DNA from: Micropterix aruncella
Taxonomy: Eukaryota; Arthropoda; Insecta; Lepidoptera; Micropterigidae
Reading direction: 5' to 3'
DNA: 64,000 bases
NCBI GenBank assembly: GCA_944548615.1
Contig: OX155960.1
Span: forward strand, 12,214,365-12,278,364
This document shows, in pieces, positions 45,778 to 58,300 of this stretch. Numbering within the stretch: the first letter of the stretch is position 1; each line of letters starts with the position of its first letter. The notes under the pieces were generated by a model that did no database searches, was not told the origin of the DNA, and saw only the letters and a program-made list of their open reading frames with translations. The position numbers were made by a program, and so were the translations under genes.

Positions 45778-47890
45778 TCAGGGATAATTGTCTCGGTATA
45801 TTAATTTGTGGATATTTTGCCGGGCGTCATATTTTAGCCAGGAATCAATTTTGGCTTTAAAAGAAGAAGAAGACTTCGGCACATACATTTTTAAATCTTC
45901 ATCTAGCATTTTAAAGATCCTGGGGGCTATGTACACAAAATGCCTCTGCCCAAAAGTGGTCTGCATTCGAGGGACGTGAAAATGTATAGTTCGGGATTGC
46001 CGCGTGCAGATTGTTTGCTGGGTTCTTATTACGGTCTCTAAATTAGTATGATAGTCACAGAGCGCCGTTTTCACGTATAGTTGTGGTACATCTAGCACGT
46101 TATATTCTCTGTAGAGATCATCTGAAGAGTATCTCCAAGGCTTTCTCTTTATAATTTTAAGTATTAGCTTTTGAGCTCTAATCAAGGGCTCCATATGAAT
46201 TTTCGCTGCACCTCCCCACCCTATGATCCGATAGGTTAGGATAGATTGGCACAGGGCATGGTATACTATCTTAAGTGTCCTTTGGTCCAGAATGCCTCTA
46301 AGGTCTTTGAAAATATACGTGAGTTTCCTAACTTTTGCCGACAGCTCCATTATGTGGGTGCTCCATTGTAGCCGGTAATCAATTAATATACCAAGATATT
46401 TAATGTTGTCAACTTTATTGAGATTAATACATTTACAGTTTTCGGGGTTAAGACAATCTCTGTGGAGTTTCAGAATATGCTCTTGTTTTGGTTGAGCTAC
46501 ACTGGTGGCACTAAATGTTATGTACATGGTTTTTTGCGCATTGAGTGATAGTAGTGCACCATCTAACCACAATACTACCTTCTGAAGTCCCATAGAAGCC
46601 TTTTCAAAGGTCTCTTTCCAAGTTTTTGCCTTGAAAAGTAGAGCGGTGTCATCGGCAAAAGTAACAACTTGTCCACCAATAGTTTGATTACAAAGCTCAT
46701 TAATATATATTAAAAACAATATCGGACCAAGGACACTACCTTGCGGAACACCATATTTGAGAGGCGCGGGATCACTATGGATACTACCAAGTTTTGTTAT
46801 TTGCTTTCGACCTGACAAGTAACTCTCAAACCATTTTAGTGTGATCGAGGTAACACCTATGTCGTTTAGCTTCTCCAAAAGTTTGTCGTGACTAACCGTG
46901 TCAAATGCTTTTGTTATGTCAAGGAATACTCCCAGATATTTGTTTCCTTTGTCTACTGCTTCCACGACAAATTGTGTAACCTCGGCTATAGCTTTGTTAG
47001 TTCCTTGTCCTTCCCGAAATCCATATTGGTTTGGTGATAAAATATTATGTATGTTTAGATACTCTGTTAATCTTTTTTTTGCCGCTTTTTCTGTTAATTT
47101 GGAAATACAGCTTAACAGGGAAATAGGTCTGTAATTGTTGACACTTTTTATCTCCGTTTTTGAAGATAGGTACGACTAAAGACGTTTTTAGGTTGCTTGG
47201 AAAGATACCCGTACGAAAGCTTTGATTTATTAGCCAGCTTATAGGTGCCGCTAATTGTTTGTGAGCAGATCTAAATATTCCGAACTTAGTCCGTCAATCC
47301 CGGGAGCTGAGTTGGGCTTTAGAGTACATATAATTTTGTTAATTTCCTCGGCGGTAGTAGGACGTAGATAAAAAGAAGCGGGGAAGTTGTTTGTCCGCGT
47401 TTGGATAGTTGGGGGGCCATTTGTCGTGATGTTAAAATTTTCAGATATCAATTTGCATCCTACGTTCGACATAAACTCATTTACATAGTTTGCCATAGCA
47501 TACGGCTCTTGTTGAAGAGTCATTACACCTTTTTCAGTACACAGCTCGCTGATATCATACTTTGGTGAACATATGTCCGTCGCACTTTTAATAGAGCTCC
47601 ATATTTTCTTAATGTCCCCATGTGATGCTTCAATTTCGGATTTGTAGAATTTTTCTTTTGTTGTTTTTATAATCCTAATACACCAGTTCCTATATTTGAT
47701 AAATTTATTTTTTAAAGTTATGGTAGGATCTCTTTTACATGCCGAGTGGAGTCTATTTCGTTCGTGAATGCTTTTTACAAGTCCAGGAGTGATCCACGGT
47801 TTTAATTTTAGTTTTTTGTGTGAGATTTTTAGAATTACCTTGTTAGAATTTTTCTCAACAAGTTTACTTAAGGTATTTGTAAACATACCA
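45778..47890 (-). mobile_element. Jockey/CR1-like LINE, 5'-truncated ORF2
   Basis: The longest readable LINE in the window. A 395-codon frame (46965-45778) holds DITKAFDTVSHDKLLEKL, GVPQGSVLGPILFLIYINEL and the catalytic VTFADDTALLF. The thumb (IKYLGILIDYRLQWSTHI) and C-terminal FGQRHFVYIAPRIFKML follow. Upstream, NNYRPISLLSCISKLTEK and YGFREGQGTNKAIAEVT continue in frame back to a frameshift at about 47143. A second frameshift at about 47255 leads to the pre-RT part (47886-47251, KKLKLKPWITPGLVKSIHER, SFYLRPTTAEEI). The endonuclease is missing. Two frameshifts make it inactive. It is related to the LINE in lipA intron 1. Confidence 0.82.
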
Positions 47891-48125
47891 AGGTATTTGT
47901 AAACATATTACTGACAACATTACAAATTATAACTAAAAATCACTAATTAATGATCACAATAGGAAATATTTAAAAGTAGAATAAAGAAATTAAATATTTA
48001 TGGTAAATAAAATAAAATTTTATGTCAAATAATATTAAACAATAGTAACAAAAATTAATGAATAAATATTAGTAATAAAAAGTCAACGAAAATAATACGA
48101 ATTGTCAAGGATAATATATGGTAAC
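47866..48125 (-). repeat. LINE UTR fragment and 21-bp duplication at the junction
   Basis: A word ending ACCAAGGTATTTGTAAACAT occurs twice in tandem at about 47869-47908. The following 200 bp (GATCACAATAGGAAAT, GTCAAATAATATTAAACAAT) repeat the 3' UTR seen at 45600-45790, so a piece of a second copy of the same LINE lies directly upstream. Confidence 0.55.
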
Positions 48126-49080
48126 AAATAGCTAAACTCCATGCGATTTATTTTGGCAATCTATACTAACATTGATAATGAATGGCTTTTTTTATAAAGA
48201 ACTGATTGATTATAAAAACCCAATAATTATCTAACCAATAATATCAATAGCATATAGTATATAGTTACTGTAATCTGTGACCAGATTGAAGGATAGAGAA
48301 ATCCGTCCAAATCTGGAAGTAAGGATGTTAGCGTAGTTTGACCGTCGACTCTGTCATACCCTAAGTCTCTGCGTTGAATCCATGGGAGACAAAACGTCCC
48401 GATGTATAATAGTTATAACTTCCTGGGGGTGGCGGGTCCCTTGTAGTAGCCGACAAGCCGCAATGGTTCAGTTCCCATCCGGTGGCCTCCTCGAATAGGA
48501 ACTATCTTGAACTACGGAACTCTGTCTGCAGTTGTAGACAGTAGTGTTCTGCATTGTGCCGACGAGACTGCCTCGGGACTGCCCGAAGGACTGCCTTTGG
48601 GCGAGAGAAGATGGCGAGAGGACAAAACCTTTTGCGTATTGTCTGAAAGCTCAAAAGATAAGTCTGTACGATAAAAAAATAAATGACTCTCCATTTTTAT
48701 GTGATACGTCAAGTGTTATTTGTCTGATCAGCGGTATCAGTGTTTTTAGTATTTACCAGTATTTACGTATGTATTTGATTATCAGTATTTAGCGATAATC
48801 GTTTAGTTTGTTATAATCAATCATATTCCGTATTCCATTTGCCTTCAAAGTGTTGTTGTTTGTTTTTTAATTGTCCAAACTAAGTGATCATACATAAGAG
48901 AGCGGGCTTATTATTATTGACTAGTGTCTATATTCCCTGCCTAATCATCAGGGTTATTGCGACATGAGAGTGTGGTCATCTACAACGGTCAAACCCGTCA
49001 CTCCAGGAAGGCATAACAATATATAATCGTTTTTTTCTGCCTGCGGAGTACCAGAGCAATTTGCTGCCATCCTGCAGATG
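48126..49080. other. intergenic, scraps of the GC-rich repeat
   Basis: GACAAGCCGCAATGGTTCAG with TCCCATCCGGTGGCCTCCTC (about 48450-48500) and AACCCGTCACTCCAGGAAGG (about 48990) match parts of the GC-rich repeat family. No gene recognised. Confidence 0.4.
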
Positions 49081-49084
49081 ACGA

Positions 49085-49200
49085 TCGAGAGTCCTTCAGT
49101 CAACCCTGGATAACGGCTGTTGCAACATCGCCGAAGCGTCGCGTGCTACAAACTTCAAGCGGTGAATACGTTTTTAAACCTATTCATATTATTAAGATGT
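49085..49200 (+). repeat. Penelope-like element 3'-end relic
   Basis: GGATAACGGCTGTTGCAACA, TCGCCGAAGCGTCGCGTGCT and ACAAACTTCAAGCGGTGAAT align with the right end of the 41-43 kb dimer. It lies 140 bp upstream of the lipC promoter region. Confidence 0.6.
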
Positions 49201-49319
49201 AGTATCAATAATGGCCCTAGGGCTAGATACACCTGGCGACTAAAACTTTGAGAAGCTTATGGCGGATTTCGATTATAAAAAATATAGATGACCGATCTGT
49301 CATCCAGATAAACAAAACT

Positions 49320-49327
49320 TATAAATA
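49320..49327 (+). promoter_or_regulatory. putative lipC TATA box
   Basis: TATAAATA, 54 bp before the preferred ATG at 49374, with an AGATAA GATA-like site 14 bp upstream. If used, transcription would start at about 49350, after the ATG at 49344, which is why 49374 is preferred. A second TATAAAA at 49274 would allow the earlier ATG. Confidence 0.4.
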
Positions 49328-49373
49328 TATTGGGTTTACTAAAATGGCTATTGTACAAATCAACGTTGGGATT

Positions 49374-52300
49374 ATGCTGAAAGTCTTCATTTTGCTGTCA
49401 TTTGTGGGATTCGCGCTGGCGCGGAATTCCCCAAATGCCGATCAGATACCAGAACTCATGAGGCAAGGGAGGTACTCCAATGACATCGCCGAAGACGCAA
49501 GACTCGATGGCGTAAGTGAATATTTTTTGCTTCACTTATTTTTTTTCTATTCAGAGTCGACGCGATGGTGGTTGCTAAAATGGCCCATTATCGTATTCGA
49601 TAAGTCGTCTCTTTTTAGGTGAGTGGCCTTGGCCGCCTTTGAATCAGGCAGTACAACGAGTCCCTCAAATATCTAAACAAATCTACCTACGACATAACAG
49701 TGTTTATCGATTCTATACGATTATCTATACCCTCTCTACCCTACTATAGTTGGGGATGTTACTCAAACATTCACTACTCGCAGAAAAATGGTGGCGGCTG
49801 GGTGTGTGTATTGGGATTTTAGATTTTTCACAATTTCCTAAATAAATTATGCGATTGCAATTTTGTTTATAATTTCGTCAGCCTACATCACAATCAATAT
49901 TTACTGTTTTCAAAGAATGCTGTGGTTAACACCATATATTGTTATTGGACATGATCAAAGTTCAAGGTTTTTTATTGTTTTAAAATATGGCGATTTACTA
50001 AAGCATACAATATTAAATGCTAAGTACAACAACATGTTTATTTATATAATCTAGAACTATACCACTTGTTAGAAACATTAACACAACCTTTGACAGGTAA
50101 GTAGGTACATGATGTTATATTTTGTTTGAAGTGCATAACAAAATAAAATACTTCTATGACTTCCCAAAAAATATCAATAAAATTTACTAGCTAAAATACA
50201 AATAAAATAATCAGAATTATATAAAATCAACATAAATCAAAATACTTAATAAAATTGACAAAAATAATATTAGAAACGGAATAGGTTTTGTCTGAATTAA
50301 AATAAAAAAATATCCAAATGGCCACAAATTAAAATATTACTGATATGTACCGTAAAAACGGTTTTAAACTGTGTAAAATTAAAAAGTGTTTGACTTAGTA
50401 GAACACCTGTTTCCCAGTAGAAATTGCCTTTCTATAACAGTAATTCTTAAAATTACCGGAGTCTTCGAGCGAATAAAAAGCATTTTCTAATAATAACTCC
50501 TTTAGCAAATTCATTAATAAAATACATAATATGGTTTAGAGTTAAGGAGGGGTACTACACTAACAATACTTATAAGAAATACGCAGAGAAATATCGGTAA
50601 AAACGATCCAAAATGTCTACATACTATCTTGATCTTCAAGTTCCTTTTTTTTAATAATACATACTTTTGTTAATATATATGTCATTAAGTTGATGAGTCC
50701 TCTAAATGGATGAATAGTTTTTTTAGCTCATCAGTTTTCCTTATTAAACTAACTTTATTCAAAACCTAGTTAGCTTCAAAATATTTCCAATTCCTTTAGA
50801 AAGTTATAAAATTCTTTGACCTGAGATTAGCGAAAGATTTTATTTTTTTTGTCTATAACGATTATTATGATCCCCACAGGAATGTTTTTAAGAGCATTTT
50901 TAACAAATTTCGTTGAGGGATTTCTAGCTCCATAGAAACACATTGCGGTGTAGACGTATATTGACATCTAATCTTAGGTATTCATTTGTAAAACGCTATG
51001 CCCTCAATGGAATAAAGAGTGTTTTCATGATAAGTAATAGTTGTGATGTAGAAAAAAAATACAATATAATATTCGAAGAACAAAAATGACAGAGTTGTTA
51101 AATTGTAAAACTATTATATATTACAAATATATAATTATGTATATTATAGCTAAATAGGTATAATCTACATACTATATATATTACCTGTACTTTTATATTT
51201 TATTATTATTTTACCTTATTATTGAAATTATTAATATTATGTTTATTTAAGCCATTTATTTACACGTTATGATTAAAATATGTATTAAATTCATAATGTG
51301 GCTTTCTTATCCCCTTCCTCGAAATTTACTTTAAAAAATGAGTTAATAGTATGTCATATGTTTAATTGAGAAAACTTTAAATTCGCCTTAGTTTTGCATA
51401 ATATCTTTAAATATTAAGTATAAAATGCTGTTTTTTTCTGAAGAATTAATAAACAAATAAAAAATAAATGGTCAGAGTTCAAGAATAATTCAAAAGTTAG
51501 TCAAAGTGTCGGAGTATTTGCAAAAATAGTTGAAATAAAAAAAATATGTTTTATTTTTGGTTTCTAAGTTGCTAGAATGTCTAAAATTTTACGGCATTTT
51601 GGTCGAATACGTTATGACTTCCTAGCATTTACAGATACAAAATAACATTAAAACAGGGTATGCACCTCCCAAGAATTTTATATTATTTGATCTTAATAAA
51701 TTGTTTTTGAAAAAACTACTATACTTTGTACTAATTTTGCATTTTTTTTCAAATTGTGAATTTTTACTGGGAATATAATTGTTTTTTTTTTGGACAAAGT
51801 AACTATTATTGATCATGACTATTATTGAGCCAATCTTTAACAGATTGCTCAATTTTATCGCAAATGTAATTCCTGATAAAACTTCGCATAAGAAATAGCT
51901 ACTGTTTTCATATTTTTTGTTCCGTAAGTAAGGAATATCATTTCAGATTTACATTGGGCCAAAAGATAAATACGCTCTTTACATTTTATTTGCCTTCGTA
52001 ATAAAGACAATAAAATACCGGAAATTTACTTGATATGTACTCAGCAAGGATATGAGTGTTTAAAATGAGATTCCTAATTAAAACAAAATAAAACCGTCGC
52101 TATGCTATGACTCTAAAATGACACCCTATGACACCGTCACAGGGTTATGGCTCTAAAAATGATAAAAACGTGGCTCACAGTGGTAACCGCCTTCAGCGGT
52201 TTTAACAAAAACAATGGTGCGTCATTATGTCTTGTATGCCATTTTGTGCGTATTTCCCCTACACATGGAGAAAGTATTGGTGATTGGTAGAGGGACAAGG

Positions 52301-55300
52301 CCAATGAAGGTCAAGATTAGTGGTTGAGGGCGTTAATAGTCCAAGTATGTTTTGGCAATTAGCCATAAAATACTTTCATCTAAAATCTTTTGGAAACGCA
52401 AAATTCTTGTTCAGGCAGAAGAAATAGGTATCATGAAAAAGTCAGAGAGACACTTTCTTTATATTTAAAATAGGGCCACGTGGTCGACTGTGGATCACTA
52501 ACTCTGAAATTTACAATCAGACATTAGGCATTTTTTTTAAATTTGACATTTCACTCATTTTAATATCTTATTTTATATTGATGTGTGAAAAGCTACAGCT
52601 TGTATTCAAAACTTGAGAAACGATTCTCTCTTGAAAAGGGGTAGCACAAAATGGAACAGCATATGGGCAAGAGTGGATCACTGCTGCTGTAGCACACAGT
52701 GGATCAGGTGAAAGTGTACCTTTAGTTTCACTTGCAGTTCGAAATATAATATTACATCCTCAATGTTTGTTAATTTGTTAAAAAAAAGGAAACGAGATTT
52801 AACATTAAAAGTGAAAATACTTAAGTAATATAAAAAATATTCAATTCTTACAAAGAATGCGAATACCTACCTAAAAAATATGTAGGAATATAATACTAGA
52901 CAAGCAAGCCTATTTTCAAAATTGTTTATTTTCAAAGATTAGAATTTGGTTAACTGTTTACCGATATGTTTTAATATACTCTGTAATCTAAGCCATAGTG
53001 TTGTTTTTATTATTTGTCGCGGACAGTTCCTGGACCAAATGGGATTTCTCTCATTTATACTAAAAATTCTGAAAAGTCCCTTTAATAATTACCGATATTT
53101 TCTCAAATATAATTGTTATATATGTAAGGGAAATACGCACAAAATGGCATACAATACATAATGCCACGCCATTGTTATTGTTAAACCCGCTGAAGGCGGC
53201 TACCATTGTGAGCCACGTTTCTATATTTTTGGAGTCAATACCGTACAGTGACGGTTTGACATTGTGGTAATTAAAAATCTTATATTGAATATTTAAATTC
53301 GGATCAACTTCATTTATCGTGAGACCATAGTTTAAAGATATTATATGATATAAATTAATCCTTCCACTATCAGTGTCGAAATATCGATATTATTAATATT
53401 TACTCACTATATCAGTTATCGACATATGTACGTAGGTAGCTACCTAATCGACCTCTGCTGATTTCACTTGATATGATAAGCGACAAGTTCAATCTCCTTT
53501 ACTCAATATTAATACCATATTTTAGACCGATATCTAATAACGACGGCGATTAATTTTAATTAATCGCCGTCGTAATTACATATTGCACGTGCAGCTTAGG
53601 CCATAAGATCCAAGTGTGCTCAAGTCGGCCCAACTCACGATTCAGCTCCTATTCAGTAGCCTCCTCGTGTGGAAGGACTGTCGCGTCTGAGGCCTTACGG
53701 CTTGTGGATCGGTTTCCCCTGAGGGATTGCCCTCCTGCGCTACTGAACGGTTTGCGCACCGTGCGGCGTCAGCCAATCTGTTCACTCTGACTGAGTGCAC
53801 ACTGAAGAATTTATTTTATACGTGGACTTTATGTTTTAATGTCATTGATGAATTATTTTTCTATTTTAAGTTTTGCACATTCCAGGATCATTTATTATAA
53901 TTTAATCCTGTCCATTTTTAAGTTTTAATAATTCCATATTTTACATAAAAGATTTTGCAGTTTCACGCCCTTTCAATATAATAATATATTTCAATGTTAT
54001 AATAACGGAATATTTTACTGCGATATTTGATTATTATCATTTTTGTTTTTATCTGTTTACATTTTTTATATTTCATATAATTTGCTATATATTATAGGGA
54101 AGCCAGAGCAACTAATTTAACATTACACACATACCAAATAAGTAAAAATTGTCAATCTGTTGCCATACTAGGGAATTATGATAAACGAAGAGTCTTACAT
54201 TATCACCATAAATGTTACACCATAATTTGGACAATAAATGTATTTCAATGTCTATTTTCCAGCCCGGGTTGATAAGGAAATATGGTTACCCCATCGAGAT
54301 GCATAGCATCATCACGGATGATGGCTACGTCCTGGAACTTCACCGGATCCGACACGGAAAAAACTCTGCGTATAATCCCAGCGGACCGGTAGTGTTCCTG
54401 CAGCACGGCTTGCTCTCTTCGTCCGCCGATTGGGTGTTGATGGGACCGGACAATGGACTCGGTAAGCAAAAAAAAAACAATTTACGGATTATTATCGCGT
54501 GAAACTAGACGATGGGTGTTCTCGACGCTTCGGTAAAGTTACATAATTTGCCGTTTTCACTGAGACAATAAGAGTGCAGCTGTCGCGGACGCTCATCGCC
54601 TCCTGCTATTTCTTATGGAACGGCAACTGCTATATGCAGATCAACGGAGTAGCATTGAGAGTTGTAAACTACTAAGAGCGAACCCGCTACCCCAGGAAGG
54701 TATAACGACATTATGTCATTTTCTCTCCCATTGAGTGAACACAGATGCAGCATATATTGGACAGTGGGATGATCCAAAACCCCTAGAATGTGTAACGTCC
54801 CTTCCGGGATGCAAAAGGTACGGCCGAGTTTTTACTTCACAAGTTCAGGGGTTGATTGGAGTTTTATAATACGATTGCGCTATCAAAAGAACAATTCTAC
54901 TTCCCGTGATGGAACAGGGAAGCAATCGAAATAAAAAAAAACGCTAAACTTCAATCGAGATGAAGGCATCAAACGTGGAACCATCTAATTAGGAAATCAA
55001 TAAATAATAATAATAAACTCTTTTTTTTCGCACTTAATTATTTGCACATTGGGCTCGATTGCGTTTCTTCGTGAACTAAAATTGGAAATTAGTCCGTGTG
55101 AACGAGACAGGGCAATACGCTAGAGCGAAGTGTGAGATGACGGTTGTCACTTTTTCGCATTAAAACTGCCCGCCAAGGTCAAATCTTAAGGTGCGATTCC
55201 ACCAAAATAGTGTGCAGCACATTTGCTTGCACACATTTTGTGCAAAACTCCAACAGTGCAGGTACTAAGCTGGTGTCGCATTTGGCTTCCGTCTCCACTG

Positions 55301-58300
55301 GTAAGGCTGTGCGTAACTTTTGTAAGCGCACAGTTCAGCACACTTGTGCGCGAACATGTTCACTGAGCAGAGTTTCTGCCGAGACAGTTCAGTAGTTAAT
55401 ATGAACGGGCAGGAAAACGTAGTGCTTTGTGCTGCAGCATGTGTTTTACTATGTAGTCTCCTTAAAAAGAAACGAAGGAAGAAACCGCGATGTTGGGTGA
55501 GGCCGTTACTACAGCGACGGAATGAAGAAACGAATAAATTTCTAGAAGAAATAAAAATAGATCCATTGAGTGGATTTAAAAACTTCACACGTATATCTTG
55601 CGAAGATTTTGAGTTGCTGGTTAATGTAACTAGTCCTTTTATTGCTAAGCAAGATACCAACTACAGAAAATGTGTCCCTGTTTCAATAAGGCTTGCAATC
55701 ACCTTAAGATATCTTGCTACTGGAGATTCTTTTGCAAGTTTAATGTTCTTATTTAAAGTTTCAAAAGAGCTTATTGCTCGGATTGTACCTGAGACTTGTA
55801 AGGCGTTGATAAGCGTGTTGAAAGAAAATATTAAGGTAAGAAAATAAAAATAATATACCATTTTATTTTAGTCACTTTTATTGCATTACATTTCATGCCA
55901 AGATATTGTTTCGCCATCATTCTGACGTAAAAGATCTGAATAATCATTATCGCGGACCTGAAAACTTGAAGCCGGTCCTTGACTCTGACAATTTGACGAA
56001 TCTGAATATGGTGAAGGCATTGGAGTTGTAACATATTTTCCAGTACCAATAATAGCGTCATACAATAAATTATCTATATCCCTTTGTACTAAAATCTTGG
56101 TTCGCTCATCTTTAATTTTCCTTAATTTCGTTGCGACGGCTGCAGCAAAAACGTCTTCGTCATCAGGTTTTTTTGCTTCCATCTGCTTGTTTACGTTATT
56201 CATAATGGACAAAGCTTGGGCGATTCTCGGGTCTTCATCGACAATACGGCGTTTAAGCGAGTTCTTCGGAGCCTTAAACTTTTCGACTGGCCTTTCATGA
56301 AGAGACTCTTGATCTTCATTTACTGTGTCATTCTGGATAATAATATCTTGTGATACCTGAAATAGTAATAAAATTTCCTTTTTCAGATGCCTAATACTTT
56401 AGAAGAATGGATGATCTTAGAGCGCCAATTTGACCATCTTTGGAATTTCCCTCATTGCATTGGGGCTATGGATGGCAAACACGTTGTTATCTATGCTAAT
56501 CTTCAGCAAGGAAAATTAAATTTGCCTGAACCTTACCCGTTACACGGAAGGAACAAACCAATTCCACATGTCATTGTGGCAGATGATGCTTTTGCGTTTG
56601 ATATAAATTTAATGAAACCATATCCCGGTCAACATGACAAAAGATCAAAAGAGAGAATATTTAATTATCGGTTGAGCAGAGCGAGACGTATGGTGGAAAA
56701 CGTATTCGGCATTATGTCGTAAATAGTATAGGTATCTGGCGTAAATAGTATAGGTATCTAAGTAATAATATTAGAGGTAAGAAAATAAACATTTAAAACG
56801 TACCTACCTGTTCATTTATTTCGTCGTGTGAGTTCAAGCTGACGTTCGGCTCATCCCTTCCATGAAAGAAATTCAAATATGCATAAGCAAACCATTTCGG
56901 CTTATATATATCTAAAATCCCAGAACCTGAAGATTTTGAGTCCGCGATTTTCTTCTTTTCTCTTCGGTATTGAGCCAAAATAATCTTCCATTTTCTCATT
57001 ACCTCAGTCGAGTCCCAATTGAAACTTTGCGCCAACTCTTGAGTGGCGTCGTGTTTTTTGTTTTTATTTTTATAATCACTGTGACTAGAATCCCATAATA
57101 CAGGATAAGTTTCAATAGCTTGAATAAAATTAATAATTTTATCATTCGTCCAATCCATATTTAGCTTGGTTAATTAACAATGTACGCGCACAAATCAATG
57201 TTTTCACTCCGGTAGCGGAAGCAAGACTGAGTTCGCGCACAACAGGTTTGTCGACGCGACGCGAGTCCACTGCCTGCATGTGTGCGCGCACAAAAGTATA
57301 CAGATGTGCGCGAACATTTCTAGAATGTTCGCGCACAATTTGTTATTGTTTGCTTTAGTGAGTCGACCAGAATAAACATTTGTGTCGCACACTGTGCATT
57401 GCAGTGCCGCACAGTTCTGCACACTGGTGGAATCCCATCTTTACACCACACGAAATATGCTCGAATTTATTCGGACGAGTGTAAGTTCGGCAGGTAGTAT
57501 TTATCGACGATCGTTCGTTTCATTTACCGCTCTAACTTATTGCTCTGTCTCGTTCGCTTGGAATAATTTTAGTTTTAGTTCACAAAGAAACGCAATCGGG
57601 CCCTTTATTTGCATAATCTTTATTTCCACAACGCGCGTATATATCACTGTAACGTGATAAGGTTAGTTGTAAGACATTGCTGTGGCAATAAGCTCGCCCT
57701 TTTGTATTCTATTTTGAGTTTAGGGGGAACGGATTGGGGGTTGCAGGGTTTGACGTTGGGGAGGGAGGTTGTCTGCTTGCCGAGAAAACTTGGGATGATA
57801 CAACAGATTTTTAAATTTGCATAAAATACAAACTACTATATTTAAAACTAAGAATGCCCGAAGAGAGGAAGTTGGAAGATAAAAAAGAGAAAAGGAAGAA
57901 CTGGTTATTTCTTTGAAAAATTGTATTTTTAGGTGTCTTTGAATGATTCTAAAGAAAGCGAGTTTTGCATATTTGCTAGGAGATCGTTCCAGAGCCCTGC
58001 AATATGGACACAGACGGAGTATGAGTAGAAATTAGTAATATGACAAGGGATTTTGAATAAAAATGTCAGAGGCTTACCGAAGTACGAGACCGTGGGAACT
58101 TAATGGTTCGAAATGCTTGTTAAATATATCGGATATTGTTGATTGGGAGAGTACACGATAAAAGAGAAGCAAGTATATGACGATTTCTCTGTTGGCGTGC
58201 TGGCAACCACTTTAACCGCACTATATTCGGACACGTGATCATACTTGAATGGTCGACCGAAGATGAATCGTATGCATACTTCATATGTATGAAGTTCTCA

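Larger units (their letters stand above)
55189..57440. mobile_element. PIF/Harbinger element with two genes
   Basis: Imperfect terminal inverted repeats (AGGTGCGATTCCACCA at 55189; TGGTGGAATCCCATCT ending 57440) are flanked by TTA on both sides (55186-55188 and 57441-57443), the 3-bp duplication usual for Harbinger. Inside are a transposase gene on the plus strand and a MADF-domain gene on the minus strand, the standard two-gene layout. It is nested in lipC intron 2. Confidence 0.85.
55049..57602. repeat. older inverted-repeat element hosting the Harbinger
   Basis: The flanks of the Harbinger element mirror each other: TGGGCTCGATTGCGTTTCTT, then GTGAACTAAAA and GAACGAGACAGGGCAATA on the left; their inverted counterparts near 57530-57602 on the right. 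The Harbinger therefore landed within a pre-existing MITE-like element with inverted ends of about 90 bp. Confidence 0.55.

Noticed and set aside
47866..47910. A 20-bp tandem word considered as a target duplication of the LINE
   Set aside because: Both copies lie on the same side of the LINE, so it cannot be its target-site duplication.
49248..49373. Upstream extension of lipC to the ATG at 49248 or 49344
   Set aside because: The 49248 start would put a non-hydrophobic segment before the signal peptide and lies upstream of both TATA candidates. 49344 remains possible but precedes the start site expected from the TATA box at 49320.
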